Origin: JADHLK01 sp038131695
GTDB lineage: Bacteria; Pseudomonadota; Alphaproteobacteria; Puniceispirillales; Puniceispirillaceae
Assembly (NCBI GenBank): GCA_038131695.1
Contig: JAYPQA010000026.1
Span: forward strand, 1 to 64,000
DNA: 64,000 nt
Direction: 5' to 3'
In this document: positions 1 to 10,521 of the stretch, piece after piece
Layout: each line of letters starts with the position of its first letter
How positions within the stretch are numbered: the first letter of the stretch is position 1
Made by a program: the position numbers and the translations under genes
The notes under the pieces: model-generated
The model's database searches: none
Told to the model about the DNA's origin: nothing
What the model saw: the letters and a program-made list of their open reading frames with translations, nothing else

Positions 1-1003
1 GAAGTTACGTATTGCTACTTTATAATGGATTGATAAAAATCGACCTAGCGATGAAAGATTTATCGTTGGGATTTAGTGCAGAATTTAGAGGGCTTGGCCG
101 TCGTTTAAGTGTGGGTTGACAGATATCTGACTGAGCAAGGCGCTGAAGTCGCTTTTGGATTTTAAACATGCTGGTCTGAAAGTTTGGATGAAAAATCGTA
201 TTGAAGTTGAGGATGCCTTTGACTACGTGAAAACTCCTTTACGGGACTTCGACCCATTTAAGTATTTTCGGGATGACGGGGTTGTACAGCCTTCACAGGC
301 AGGAATATCGGGATATGCCGTTAAGCCGTCTGTTAACGGCAACTTCAGTGATCCATAGTAAGGATTTACATAATGTCGGCCTCACGTTTGTTCGGTCAAT
401 GCCGATCGCGTATTTTGATTTTAGATAGTGTTAGAAGTCACTTTGTCATAAAAGTTCTCTCCAAATTTGGGTGGGGCACTTCAGCTGAAAAGTATACGTT
501 CACTATGATTTACAGGTTTGATGAAATGCTGGATAGGTTGTGCACAGCGAAAAACAAGATTTGATCCCCAGTGATGCAGTTATTGAGCTGCTTGAAGGCT
601 CTGTAAAAATTAGTCATTAATCCTTCGTTGTCTGCGAGTTACTTTGGGCCACATTGTGATGTCTTTTCCGTCAAGCGAAGGCAAGGCGCCTGTCGATAAG
701 AAAAATGGGGTGAACAGCAGCACCATATATATTTGGAGGCTTTATGATATATATTTTGCCGCTCGAGGTGGGTTGCGTAGTATTTGATAGATTTTGGAGT
801 ATCGCTTCAGGTTTCGAAAAGGTAGCTTAGTTTCAGCTCAAAGAATGCAAATGGCATTGTCCCTCATAAAAGATCAGATATGCTGGTGGGTAACCTTCGG
901 TTTGGGTGATGATGTTGTTTTGAGGAGATGACGACAATATTTATTTTGTCAGTTCCTCTGCCTCAGATTTTTAGAATTTCACAGAAACAAGTCGGTTAAA
1001 AAA
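1..1003 (+). other. AT-rich left end with unrecognised, broken coding fragments
   Basis: I recognise no complete gene here. Short plus-strand open stretches read like decayed or frameshifted protein. One runs from about 155 to 358. Another runs from 373 to about 564, and a different frame carries it on to a stop near 620. A third, 659-787, begins MSFPSSEGKAPVD and contains STIYIWRLYDIYFAARGG, and protein-like sequence continues out of frame towards 930. All point the same way as the polysaccharide genes that follow, so they are probably remnants of one or two genes of the same cluster. No family can be named, and no promoter or terminator was identified. Confidence 0.3.
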
Positions 1004-2072
1004 ATGAATTTGGATCTATTAATTGGCGTATTGGGGATATTTGCGTGTTTTTTTTGGTTTTATCTTACGGCGCCGAAAAAACAGGATACAAAAGACGTCG
1101 ATATTTCTTTTGGCTATCGGTCTGCTTGCAATTGCGGTGCCTTCCCGCTGTTTTCTTGGGTAGACTGGCCCTCGAGCTGTTAGGTCTTTCATCTATTGCC
1201 AACATAAAACTAGTAGCCCTTCTTCTAGTTGGACTGTTTTCTCTATTTCCTATCATCGGCGCCTTGGTATCTATGCAGTATGCCACAAGCCAATCATTGC
1301 GCGATTTGCGGTTTGACCTAGACATTGCGCAAAACGTCTCAGCGCTTGAGCCATATTCGTCTAAGAATTTTGATTTTGCCGTCATCATGCCGAGTTTGAA
1401 TGAGGCGGAGAATTTGGAAAGTCTAGCACTATTCAAAAACTTTAAGCAAAACGATATCTAATCATTATTGCTGACGATGGCAGTAATGATGGCACCAAGG
1501 AGCTGTTCGGCATGACCGGGATGGGGGTATTGGTGATCAGTAAAGCTCAGACGCTCGGGAGGGGGGGATGCGATCCGACTAGGCATGGAATGTTGTCGGC
1601 GACTGGATATCAAATTTGCTGTTACTATGGATGCGGATTGGCAGCATGACCCGACTGAAATTGTTTCTCTTATCGACTTTAAACTCACGAAAGATTCCGA
1701 TTTAGCAATTGGCTCCAAGAGCATTAGGGTCGGTTGAGAGATACTCAATTATTCGAGAAATCGGTGTGAAACTATTCGGCTTGCTCTTAACGTCGCTCTC
1801 AGGTGTCAAAATATCAGACCCATCAAGCGGTTTTAGGGCACTTGATGTTTCTAAATGGAGCGAGCTTGATTTGAGAGAAAAGCAATTCCACACAGCCGAA
1901 TTAATTGGTGAGTAGGATGGTGCGAGCCGGATTCGTGATCAGTGAAGTCCCAGTGAATATCAAAAAACGGAAAAGTGGCACGTCAAAAAAAGGGAAAGAT
2001 ATCTTCTATGCAGTTAGCTTTTTCGAGTCTGTTTTATTGAGTTGGATTGCGCCACTAGAATGCGATTGCTAA
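1004..2072 (+). pseudogene. Family 2 glycosyltransferase (dolichol-phosphate-mannose-synthase-like), multiply frameshifted
   Basis: A hydrophobic N-terminal part is followed by the glycosyltransferase-A fold split over several frames. The pieces are FAVIMPSLNEAENLESL, then IIIADDGSNDGTKELF, then a segment with FAVTMDADWQHDPTEIVSLI (the nucleotide-sugar and metal-binding acidic motif), then GVKISDPSSGFRALD. This order is typical of polyprenyl-phosphate sugar transferases of the DPM1/GtrB type, which load a sugar onto a lipid carrier at the inner membrane. At least four frame changes are needed to read it through. The 3' end overlaps the start of the flippase-like gene by a few bases, as in an operon. 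Family assignment is secure; substrate is unknown. Whether the breaks are decay or sequence error cannot be decided here. Confidence 0.65.
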
Positions 2073-2870
2073 TTACCTACATCGTACTTGCGGCGTTGTT
2101 CCTATCTCTTGGATATCTATACATGAATATAGATCTGGTTGCTGTGGTGAGCATAATCACTACGGCCGATTCTTCGTCTCATACTTATGATATCTTGCGC
2201 TCTGATGCTTTTGTCTGCTTGTTTCTCTCCATCTGCAAAATTAATTTTTTGGCTCAATATAAAGATCCGTGAGTTTTGGTCTGTAGGGTTGTGTTACTTA
2301 TCAGAAGCCTTTTGGTGTAAATTTTTGTTAGGATTTTTAGGATCTGCTTCAGCCAGAATAGGCTTGTTGTCTCAAAACTATGAATTGAAGATTGGAGATT
2401 TGATTCGGTTCTCGGTGATAGATAAGGCCGTTTTAACAGGTTGCCTCTGTAACGGTTTCTGTTTTGGATATTATTCATAGGTCTCAATCCCTTATCCTTA
2501 AGTGTTTTTTGTCTTTCATTGTTTTGTGCGCTCTTATTTGATCTATTTGTGTGGCGACGAAAACAAATGTTTTTTTCGATTGTAGTGGTGTTTTTTTCTA
2601 TTGGCCGCTATGTAACTCTAGCGGGTTCGATAGGATTTGATTTTAACCAATCCAGATCTGGCAATAGTTTACGCTCTCAGCCAAGTTTTACCATTACCTC
2701 TCGGTGGTTTTGGACTGAAAGAAGTGTTGTTTAGTAGCTTATTTGAGAGTGTTAAACCGGAGCTGATTCTTGCCCTGGGCGCGCTAGTGCTTTCGCAGGG
2801 CTTGCTATTTGTTTCTTTGTCAATCTGTCTAACGATTTTCCACTTGGTGTCCAATGGAAGGCGCAAATAA
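2060..2870 (+). pseudogene. Flippase-like / lysylphosphatidylglycerol-synthase-type membrane protein (UPF0104), frameshifted
   Basis: Successive hydrophobic helices occur in alternating frames. They start MRLLITYIVLAALFLSLGYL and end with ALSQVLPLPLGGFGLKEVLF and GALVLSQGLLFVSLSICL. The late Pro-Leu-Gly-Gly-x-Gly-x-(K/R)-Glu motif is characteristic of the UPF0104/AglD-like family. Members of this family are often encoded next to DPM-type glycosyltransferases and are thought to help move lipid-linked sugars or lipids across the membrane. At least three frame changes are needed. Its start overlaps the end of the preceding glycosyltransferase, consistent with a two-gene unit for lipid-carrier glycosylation. 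The link to transport is inferred from the family and context only. Confidence 0.55.
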
Positions 2871-2881
2871 CAGGTGTTTGT

Positions 2882-4113
2882 ATGAATTTTGAGTATCCTC
2901 GATTAAGGCTGTATACACGAGCGAAAGATTATGTCTTTGCCTTTCGCAATTTGATCTTCCCCTACGGAGTGTCAAAGCTGACTAGGCCGAGATGGATGTA
3001 GCAGAATTCGTCGGAGGGATCACGCCATCGCCTGCTCGATGGGACGGATGGCGATGTTTGAAGGTCTTAAAGCAACACTGACTGAAGGTGACGAGGTAAT
3101 TATGTCTCCACTCACGGTTCCGGAGTGTGTGAGCCTTATGATTGCGTTGGGAGTGAAGCCAGTATTTGTTGATGTAAATAGCGAGACCTGGTGTCTGGAT
3201 CCTGAGTTGGTAAGCAAAGCAATTACCTCAAGAACCAAGGCCATTCTAGCGACACACTTGTATGGATTTGTTTCTGAGCTCGACCAGCTGGCTAAGATTG
3301 CCGGCTAGCCAATAACTTAATGTTGATTGAAGATGCTGCTCAAGCCTTAAAGTATAAGTTCGTCCGGCAAGAAAGCTGGTCGATTGGGGCATTTGGCATT
3401 TACAGCTTTAGTTATCCGAAAAATCTTTGCACTTTCTATGGTGGGATGCTGGTTTCTAATGACTCGCAAATTGCCCAATGTGCGAAAAGTGGTTGAAAAA
3501 GAAGCTCTGATCTGCGCGTTGGGTACTTCATAAGCGAGTATTGTCTTCATTGCTAAAGGATATTGCCACGAATACATTTATAACTTCTTGGTGAAATATG
3601 TCATCAGGCCTGCTTACAGAAAATCTGGTTTTTTTGAGGAATTTTGTTGAGGTTCATCTGCTGACAAAAACATTCGAACAAATTCTGATAGCTATGACCG
3701 AGCACCGCCGCCTGTGCTGGGGAAAATCGTCGCATCGAAAGTCCCTGACATTGAAGTAGAGATGATACATCGTATTAAGATCGCGGAGGTGTACGACAAG
3801 CACTTGAGTACTTGAGTGAGGTTGTTACTGCAAGATTTTCCAATAGCGGTGATATGGGTTATCTATACTACTCCCATTAGTGCCTGATCGAGAGGCGCTA
3901 ATGAAGCATCTCATTTCGAAAGGGTTGGATGTCGCAAAGCAGCATATTCCAAATTGCGCTGATGTGGATTCATTCAAGAGTTTGAAATGCCAATGCCCAA
4001 ATGCTGAGGTATTAGCCGCGACAACTCTTACGCTGCCAACATATCCAGAATTCTCAGCTTCAAAAGCAAAAGAAATGGCTACGGCCATCAAAAGTTACTT
4101 AAGTGACCAATAA
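2882..4113 (+). pseudogene. DegT/DnrJ/EryC1/StrS-type sugar aminotransferase, multiply frameshifted
   Basis: PLP-dependent aminotransferases of this family make amino sugars for surface glycans. The start MNFEYPRLRLYT is followed in other frames by MSPLTVPECVSLMIALGVKP, then FVDVNSETWCLDPELVSKAI, AILATHLYGF and LIEDAAQALK. A later piece reads SFSYPKNLCTFYGGMLVSND, the region that carries the PLP-binding site in this family. The C-terminal piece ending EMATAIKSYLSDQ finishes normally. The canonical lysine of the SxxK site falls in PKNL here. At least five frame breaks occur. The last codons overlap the start of the GMC oxidoreductase by about 10 bases, indicating co-transcription. Sugar substrate is unknown. 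Confidence 0.65.
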
Positions 4114-5669
4114 GCAAACATATTACGTTATTGATCTGGTCCATCTGGTATCTGCTGCTAAAGCACTCTTGGATGGCGGTTGCTTTGTTACCCTCATTGA
4201 CGTGGGTATGGAAATCGAACTGGATGTATGACGAAGTGGATGAATATCTGGGAAAGAGCTATTTTCGGACCGATACGATGACATTTTCTTTCTTCCTTAA
4301 GGGAGGAATGAAATAGATACGGGCGTAAATGAAAACTTGCGGTTCCAGTTTGCGTCAAAAAGCCTCATTTCGTCCAGCAAATCACCAAGCAGAACGCAAA
4401 ATTTTACGAATCGTTTGCAGTAGGTGGCCTTCCAATTTATGGGGTGGATCATCTCGCTGTCGGATTGCAGGTGAATAAAGCGTGGCCATTTGATATCCAT
4501 GCTCTTGACCTGTATCATACAAAAAATTTTCGAGTTTGTTCCGATCAGCGGGGCAGAGGACGATCTGAGCAGAATATATCCAAATCACAGTGCCTCTTTA
4601 CAAAAGTATAAGTTATCAGACCAGACTGAAAGCCTGCTAAATAGGCTTCAATGTCACAAAAATTTCTCAACAGTCAGGTGTTTTTGGAAGCGGTCGTCTA
4701 CTATGTTTATCGGATTGTAGGGCATTGGTGGGATGTGTTTGCATGGTTGCCCTTACGGCTACAGTCTCTAAGACGAGCTCTCGATTAAGAAAAAACCAAA
4801 ATTTTGTTATAAGCATGTGTCTGGCATTTTGTGGATGAGATCACCGAGTCAAAAAGTCCCGGTTACTCGAAATTGAAGGAGTACGATCAGACGGAACAAA
4901 AAGTCACATACTGGCTGCTGAAAAAGTGTTAATTGCTGCAGGCCCCATATTCCACTGGAAAATTGTTCTTAAGTCGCTGAACTGGTTCGCTAGGTCATTA
5001 ACAATTAGAACAAGTGATATGTATTACTTGCCGATACTCAGCTTTAACAAGGCTAGGGGTACGGTCAATGAAAGGGTAGTAACGCTAACCCAGAGTATAT
5101 TAAAAATTCTCGATCCTCGATTAGGGACTGATTCGGTTATTAGTATCCATATGCATGGCTATAACAAGTTGTATAGGAACTTCTTCAAAAAAACTGAGGG
5201 TGCTTTTAGACCGTTGAGACCACTCATCGATCGGCTATTCGATTACCTGTTCGTGGGTTTCGTTTTCCTTCACTCTGACATTTCCCCTACACTTCAGATG
5301 GTAATGCGCGAAGATGGCAGCTTCTTGGTATCTGGTCTTCCGAATCAGGCTTCGAACAAAACGTATAATCGGCTGCGAAGAAAATTGATGAAGTTGGCGA
5401 TAAAGACTCGCATGATCCCTATTCCTTTGTATCAAGGTGAAAAGCTACCCGGACAATCGATGCATTTCGGTGCATCTTTTCCGATGGTGAAGGAGCCAGT
5501 CGCTGAGACGGATACTAATTGTCTCGGGGAATTGGACGCACTTCCGGGTGTGCATATTGTTGACGCGTCTGTGCTACCTGAGATTCCGGCTGGATCATAT
5601 ACCTTGACCACTATGGCGAATGCCTACCGTATCGGGGCTGCGCTCGCAGCTAACCGGAACGATAATTAG
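4103..5669 (+). pseudogene. GMC-family FAD-dependent oxidoreductase, multiply frameshifted
   Basis: The N-terminus reads VTNKQTYYVI followed by VSAAKALLDGGCFVTLIDVG, a degraded FAD-binding Rossmann unit ending in the expected acidic residue. The C-terminal 247 codons (from 4926) form an open frame ending in GVHIVDASVLPEIPAGSYTL and NAYRIGAALAA, the hallmark C-terminus of GMC oxidoreductases such as glucose or choline dehydrogenase. The middle third, roughly 4300-4925, is spread over all frames. In polysaccharide clusters such enzymes oxidise a sugar or lipid-linked intermediate, but the substrate here is unknown. It overlaps the aminotransferase upstream and is followed 8 bases later by the sulfotransferase. 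Confidence 0.6.
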
Positions 5670-5677
5670 GTGAAGAT

Positions 5678-6449
5678 TTGAATAAATTCATTCACTTTAT
5701 TGGCGCTCATCGTAATGGCAGCGCTACGCTTGCTTATTTTTTTGGAAGGAATTTTAACCTCTATTCGGTTCATCAAACCGTTTGGCATCTCGCTTCAAAT
5801 ATTGTTGGTAATTTAAAGATGGCAGGGTTGATGCCTCGTTTCCTAATGAAGGTTTACGTGTCGGCATATGTTAGCAACCTTAAAACAAAATCTGCTAATT
5901 ACTCAGGATTTGTCGAAACTAATGGTTTCAATATCTTTATTTTGCCTGAGCTTGCCCAACAATTCCCTGATCTAATGATCGTTCATCTAATTAGAAACCC
6001 ATCTACGATGGTTAATTCACAACTACAGAATCGAAGGCGGAATAGTTTTAAGCGCTTATTACAAATATATCTTCCATTTTGGCAAATATCACCTCGCCTC
6101 GTTGAAGACACGACATGCCAAGCGAATTTGGGGGAAGAGGATCTCATTTTTTGGCAATGGGCTTTCAAAAACAGCTTCCTTTTAGATAATTTCGCTGACC
6201 ACAAGCATTATAAGGCAGTTTTTTTTGAAGACTTGTTTTCTGGAAGTTCTAGTCATTTCAATGAAATGCTTTGCTTTTTTAGGTTTGGATTTTAATGCTG
6301 ATAAGTTTGCGGACTTTTCTGGGACTAGGCTAAATGGTAGTGGGCATCACAAAGACCTGAGACCGGAACCTCTGGATCTTGACGTCAAAGAGTTCGTTGA
6401 TTTGGTCTGGTCTCGGTTGCAAAGCAGAGGACAACATGTCGTCAAATAA
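5678..6449 (+). pseudogene. PAPS-dependent sulfotransferase family protein, one frameshift near the 3' end
   Basis: This is the best preserved gene of the island: about 205 codons are open, and conserved protein continues in another frame (LGLDFNADKFADFSGTRLNG, then LDVKEFVDLVWSRLQSRG) to a stop at 6449. The start MNKFIHFIGAHRNGSATLAY resembles the 5'-phosphosulfate loop of sulfotransferases, and IVHLIRNPSTMVNSQL resembles the 3'-phosphate-binding segment. The start codon would be TTG at 5678. The enzyme would transfer sulfate from PAPS to a glycan or lipid. The cysD-cysNC genes about 4 kb downstream could supply PAPS and cysQ at 33.4 kb could remove the PAP by-product; these links are inferred. 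Confidence 0.55.
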
Positions 6450-7135
6450 ACAATGCATTATATGTGATGGGCCAGTGAAATCTAAACAACATAAAGATTT
6501 TACTGTAAATAAATGCAGCGTTTGTGGGCATCAAAGTTCAGCGCTAGATCCCGCTTTGAATCAATTATCCGAGGCAAATTTGGCTGATCTTAATTTAAAA
6601 AGATGTTAAAGAAGTGAGGTTGTCTGTTTTGAAAGCGATCCTAGATGAAATTGCCGATGATGGATTTGATTTCAAAGGCGCTTCGCATTTGGATATCGGG
6701 TGTTCTACAGGAGATTTTCTAGAGTTAGCAACGAAAGCTGGAATGCAGTCTGAAGGAGTTGAGCTAGAGCATAAATTTGCCGAGGTTGCTCGGAAAAAAT
6801 TTATCTGTGAAGGCAGGCGTCTTTCCAAGTAAAAATCTAAAGTTTGAAAAAAAATTCGACTTGATTTCGTTTATGGATGTCATTGGCCACATTCCAGATT
6901 GTCAAAATGCATTGAAATCCGGAATTAGCCTGCCTTGGTGACCAGAGATGTTTCACGGATTCTATTAAAACACCAGTATCGGAAGGGCTTTTTTAAACTT
7001 GCCGCAGGCATGCTTTATGTAAATGTTGATCGTTTTTGGCGTCGGATTTGGCAGGTCGATTTCGCATCCCCCAAATCCATTACTTCTCAAGGAAAAGCTT
7101 GGAAGTCTTGGCGACCCGCTGTGGTATGTCGATAA
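6436..7135 (+). pseudogene. Class I SAM-dependent methyltransferase with N-terminal zinc finger, frameshifted
   Basis: The N-terminus has two CxxC pairs (QCIICDGPV and NKCSVCGHQSS), a zinc-binding module typical of sugar C-methyltransferases. Another frame then carries SHLDIGCSTGDFLELATKAG, the SAM-binding motif I with D-x-G-C-x-T-G, and VELEHKFAEVARKK (motif II acid). A third frame continues FDLISFMDVIGHIPDCQNAL, the motif IV region. A last piece contains VSRILLKHQYRKGFF. It overlaps the sulfotransferase 3' end by 14 bases. The true C-terminus is unclear; the end given is the last stretch I can tie to the family with any plausibility. Role in sugar modification is inferred from the neighbours. 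Confidence 0.5.
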
Positions 7136-7540
7136 AGATAAAGTCGGCCGGCGATTACGTTTAAGGGTTATAGACCAGAGCTCGCACCGTCATTCCCTTC
7201 GGTTTTTGCATGATCAGAGGACTAATATATTGTTCATTACTGATTTGTTTTCCGTTCATTAAGATGTGCCCCGCCGATTCCGTGTCAGCAGAATTGAAGA
7301 GACAACCCCATGGATAGCGAAGGAGTGTGACGTTCACGACCACGTGGTTTCTTTTGCTGTAGGTGAGTTGCAGGGATTGATGTCGTCGCTTCAGTTTTCT
7401 TCCATGCAACTTGTTTTGGTTGCCGGGCGGAGAAATATCTGCTGGTGGCGTTATTAGCATCGATATTTTTTCGTAATATTAGGATTTCTAATTAGGCGCT
7501 TCACATTATTTGTAATCCAGAATAACACTTTTACCCGATT
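7136..7540. other. Unresolved stretch between methyltransferase relic and IS relic
   Basis: Both strands have short open stretches. On plus, 7136-7262 could be the tail of the methyltransferase, and 7266-7457 reads MPRRFRVSRIEETTPWIAKE onward. On minus, 7460-7161 encodes 99 codons ending SPLIMQKPKGMTVRALVYNP. None shows a family signature I can name. The stretch may be the junction left by insertion of the IS3-type element just to the right. Confidence 0.3.
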
Positions 7541-8240
7541 GGGTTCTTATAATCGAAGAGGCCGTCAACGATATTCAGTCTTCGAAAGATTTTGACGCCA
7601 TCTGTCCGGCAATGAACGAAGTCATAACTACAAGCGTGATTGTGATACGCAGGGTGCGCGAAAGTATGATCTGTGGTTCAGCCACGGCCACCTTTTCTTT
7701 GGTTGTTTCTTTCAACCTTTAGCCGTTCTGTCACCACAGCCAACTCAACACGTCTATCGGTGATGGAGCAGCCTGCTTCTTTGAAATACGCTGTAATCCT
7801 GCGATAACCGAATCTGCCAAACTGTTTGGCCAGCTAACTCATGTCAAAGACGAGCCTGTCTTCGTCAATGCGCTCTTTGATGGCATGTCTCTGTGTAGAA
7901 TGATGTTGTCCCGGCACCTGGGAAGCTCAACGCTCAGAGATTTTGAATTGGCTACGCAAATGATTAATGCAAGCACGACGAAGAGCAGGGTTTAGAAGTT
8001 TCACCTCGCTGCTTCCTTCAAGATCACTTTGTTGAGCGTTAAAACTGATACGGCTCTTCTCATATCAATCATTTTTGCAGTTTTTTAATTGGCAACCGCC
8101 AATTCCCAATGCTGCTTGCGCCAGCGATGATGGGTTTGTTCAACAACCCTGATCCCTCTGATCGAATCTAGATAGGACATACCATGCCCCATCAATACTT
8201 CAACTTGACGTAATTTCGATACTATCTTTTTTTAACTTTT
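7540..8240 (-). mobile_element. IS3-family transposase relic (orfA and start of orfB)
   Basis: Read on the minus strand from about 8240, the first part matches the small IS3 protein OrfA: KLRQVEVLMGHGMSYLDSIR, then VVEQTHHRWRKQHW (helix-turn-helix region). Further on come TLNKVILKEAARG, then the start of OrfB: ALRRACINHLRSQFKISER, LAKQFGRFGYRRITAYFKEA and the beginning of the catalytic core, YDFVHCRTDG. In-frame TGA and TAG codons interrupt OrfB where IS3 relatives normally have Arg and Glu-Leu, and there are several frameshifts. Most of the DDE catalytic core is missing. No clear terminal inverted repeats were found. The relic is non-functional and sits between two polysaccharide gene groups. 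Confidence 0.7.
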
Positions 8241-8306
8241 GGTCGTTTTGTTTAACATTCCGCGGCCCCAATGCTATGCATAGCACTGGACCAGTTCAGA
8301 TGGGGC

Positions 8307-9046
8307 TCATTTCGAGGCGTATCTTTTCAATTTTCGAAAAAAGAAAATCAATTGATTCCAAAGAAGTTGGGTCACAGGGAGTTTGCCAAAAACCAATGTC
8401 ACCCAAACTTGCTTAAAAGCAAGTTTGCCCCGAGAGCCAGATGACAGTGACGTAGATCTCTCATGACGTAAAACTTGAATTTTGTTTGAAGAAACATACT
8501 CCACCTTTGTGGAAAAAATCTTTAACCATGCAGCGTAATCGTGGCGTCTGCCAATTTCTGGATATTCAAAATTCAATGAGGTTCTATAAACAACGGTAGA
8601 ATGACCAATGTTACACTCTTGGATTAGTTTTTATGGAGATAGCAGATTCAGGCACTACCTTTCTGGAGCGTCCGTTTGAACTTATGGATAAATAAGCAGA
8701 GCAAAAAAAGTCGCCATTGCACGAAGCGAGGGCGTTTAAGGCATTGGGAATATGATACCGCCAAGTATTCATCATCGCTATCAAGAACAGCGATGAATTC
8801 AGATTTCGTTTCCCTAATTCCAAGATTTCTAGCCCGTGCCGCATTTTTTTTAATGTCGGATACGACAATACGAACTCGATCGTCAGCGAGCAATTTTTCG
8901 CGTAATGATTCATCCAGATGATCGTCGGCATTGTCAACCAAAAGGACTTCGGACACCGTTTCCCCTTGTTCAAGTGCACTAAAAACAGCGCGCTTAACAA
9001 ACCAACGCCATTCAGCCACAGGTATGATTACTGTTGCAGTATACAT
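8307..9046 (-). pseudogene. Family 2 glycosyltransferase, frameshifted
   Basis: Starting at ATG 9046, the protein begins MYTATVIIPVAEWRWFVKRA, then SALEQGETVSEVLLVDNADD, RARNLGIRETKSEFIAVLDS and DDEYL: a canonical GT-A nucleotide-sugar domain with the D-x-D-D metal site. The frame then shifts to YHIPNALNALASCNGDFFCS, and again to a 3' part ending EYPEIGRRHDYAAWLKI and RKLKRYASK. At least two frame changes occur. It is transcribed opposite to cysD, with a 586-base gap between their starts. The acceptor sugar is unknown. Confidence 0.6.
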
Positions 9047-9632
9047 AAGCAAATCAAACTAAATTCTTATTGAGATTTTGTAAAGCAAAGCTCAAGCAGC
9101 ATGAACTATTCCTGATATTCCTCGAGGCTCCTTTTGGCCAAAGCATTTCCTACCGCGGTGTAGATTAATGTTAAAAGGAAAAAGAGAATGGTCGCACCGT
9201 GTAAGACAACGCACACACAGTAATAGCCAATAACTTGTAACAATGAGCATAAAGCAAAAAAATGCTATTCGCAATAGGTGAATTCAAATCAAAAACGATA
9301 AAATAGAATACCAGCAAGGATACGCCACTTTGCAAGCGTGAGCTATTTTATTTTCAATAGAAAGTTTCCACTCAGCGTTGTTTGATACGTTTTTCAAAAC
9401 ACATCATGACGTTATAGTCGTCATGGTGATAAACAAAAAGATTTGAAAAACACCAAGTTCATTCACATAGATTATAAGGTTGTGACTTTCAATACATTCT
9501 TGTGCTAACTAGCCTACTGTTTTTGTTTAAAACTATCAATTCTCAAACTCCTCATAAGAGCTAGCAGGTTCTATTCTGCATGAAGTCGTTGCTTTTTAAT
9601 GAGGCCTGCATCGTGGGACGGATCTATCAAAC
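9047..9632. other. Intergenic region between divergent glycosyltransferase and cysD
   Basis: AT-rich, 586 bases, between two divergent starts, so it should hold both promoters. The only open stretch, minus 9274-9092 (60 codons), has no recognisable similarity and unlikely composition. I see no convincing -35/-10 pair, repeat or RNA gene. Confidence 0.4.
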
Positions 9633-10521
9633 ATGAACAACCTTAAGTTTCTTGAGTCTGAAGCCATCCATATCTTTCGCGAAGTGGCAGCTGAGGCGGA
9701 AAATCCTGTCTTTTTGTATTCTGTTGGCAAGGATAGTGCGGTGATGCTTCATCTTGCGTTGAAGGCCTTCTATCAGCAAAACTGCCTTTTCGTTTCGCAC
9801 ATGTTGACACTACCTGGAAGTTTCGCGAAATGATCCAATTTCGTGACCAGCGCATGGCGGATCTTGGTCTTGAGCTGATTGTGCACACAAACCCAGATGG
9901 CCTTGTGCCGGTGTTGGACCTTTCACCCATGGCTCGCGCCATACCGAGGTGATGAAGACTGTTGCGCTGAAACAGGCTCTTGATGGGAACATGGCTTGAT
10001 GTTTGCCTTTGGTGGGCGCGGCGTGATGAAGAAAAAATCGCGCGCAAAGGAACGGATTTTTTCTTTCCGAAATCAGGATCACCGATGGGACCCAAAAGGT
10101 CAGCGCCCTGAATTGTGGTCGATCTATAATACCCGCAAACGGCCGGGCGAGAGCATCCGCGTGTTCCCCTTGTCGAACTGGACCGAGGCTCGATATCTGG
10201 CAATATGTCCTGGAGCGAGGATATTCATTCCAGCTCTTTGTTGGCGGCAGAACGCCCAATGGTGGACCATGACGGCACCCTGATCATGGTTTGATGACGA
10301 CGAATGCCTCTAGCCGAAGGGTGAAGTGCCGCGTATGGAAATGGTCAGGTTCCGAACACTTGGCTGCTATCCCTTGACTGGGGCAATCCGGTCAAAGGCC
10401 ACAACCCTGCCAGCGATTGTTGCCGAGATGCTGCAGTCAACCACCTCTGAGCGTCAGGGCCGGTGATCGATAACGACAGCGGAGCTTCGATGGAAGACAA
10501 AAACAGGCAGGATATTTCTGA
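9633..10521 (+). pseudogene. cysD: Sulfate adenylyltransferase subunit 2 (CysD), multiply frameshifted
   Basis: CysD makes adenosine 5'-phosphosulfate from ATP and sulfate, together with the GTPase CysN. The N-terminus is clear: MNNLKFLESEAIHIFREVAA, then FLYSVGKDSAVMLHLALKAF with the PP-loop SxGKDS motif. Conserved sequence continues in other frames: VDTTWKFREMIQFRDQRMAD, LELIVHTNPDG, ARRDEEKIARKGTDFFF, and a C-terminal Gln-Ala-Gly-Tyr-Phe followed by TGA at 10519-10521. At least five frame breaks occur, yet conserved residues persist throughout. The stop overlaps the cysN ATG (ATGA-type coupling). With the sulfotransferase upstream, the likely purpose is PAPS for sulfating surface glycan, though cysteine synthesis is also possible. 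Confidence 0.75.

Noticed and set aside
9092..9274. 60-codon minus-strand frame between the glycosyltransferase and cysD
   Set aside because: No start signal, no similarity, and cysteine/histidine-rich composition typical of non-coding AT-rich DNA.
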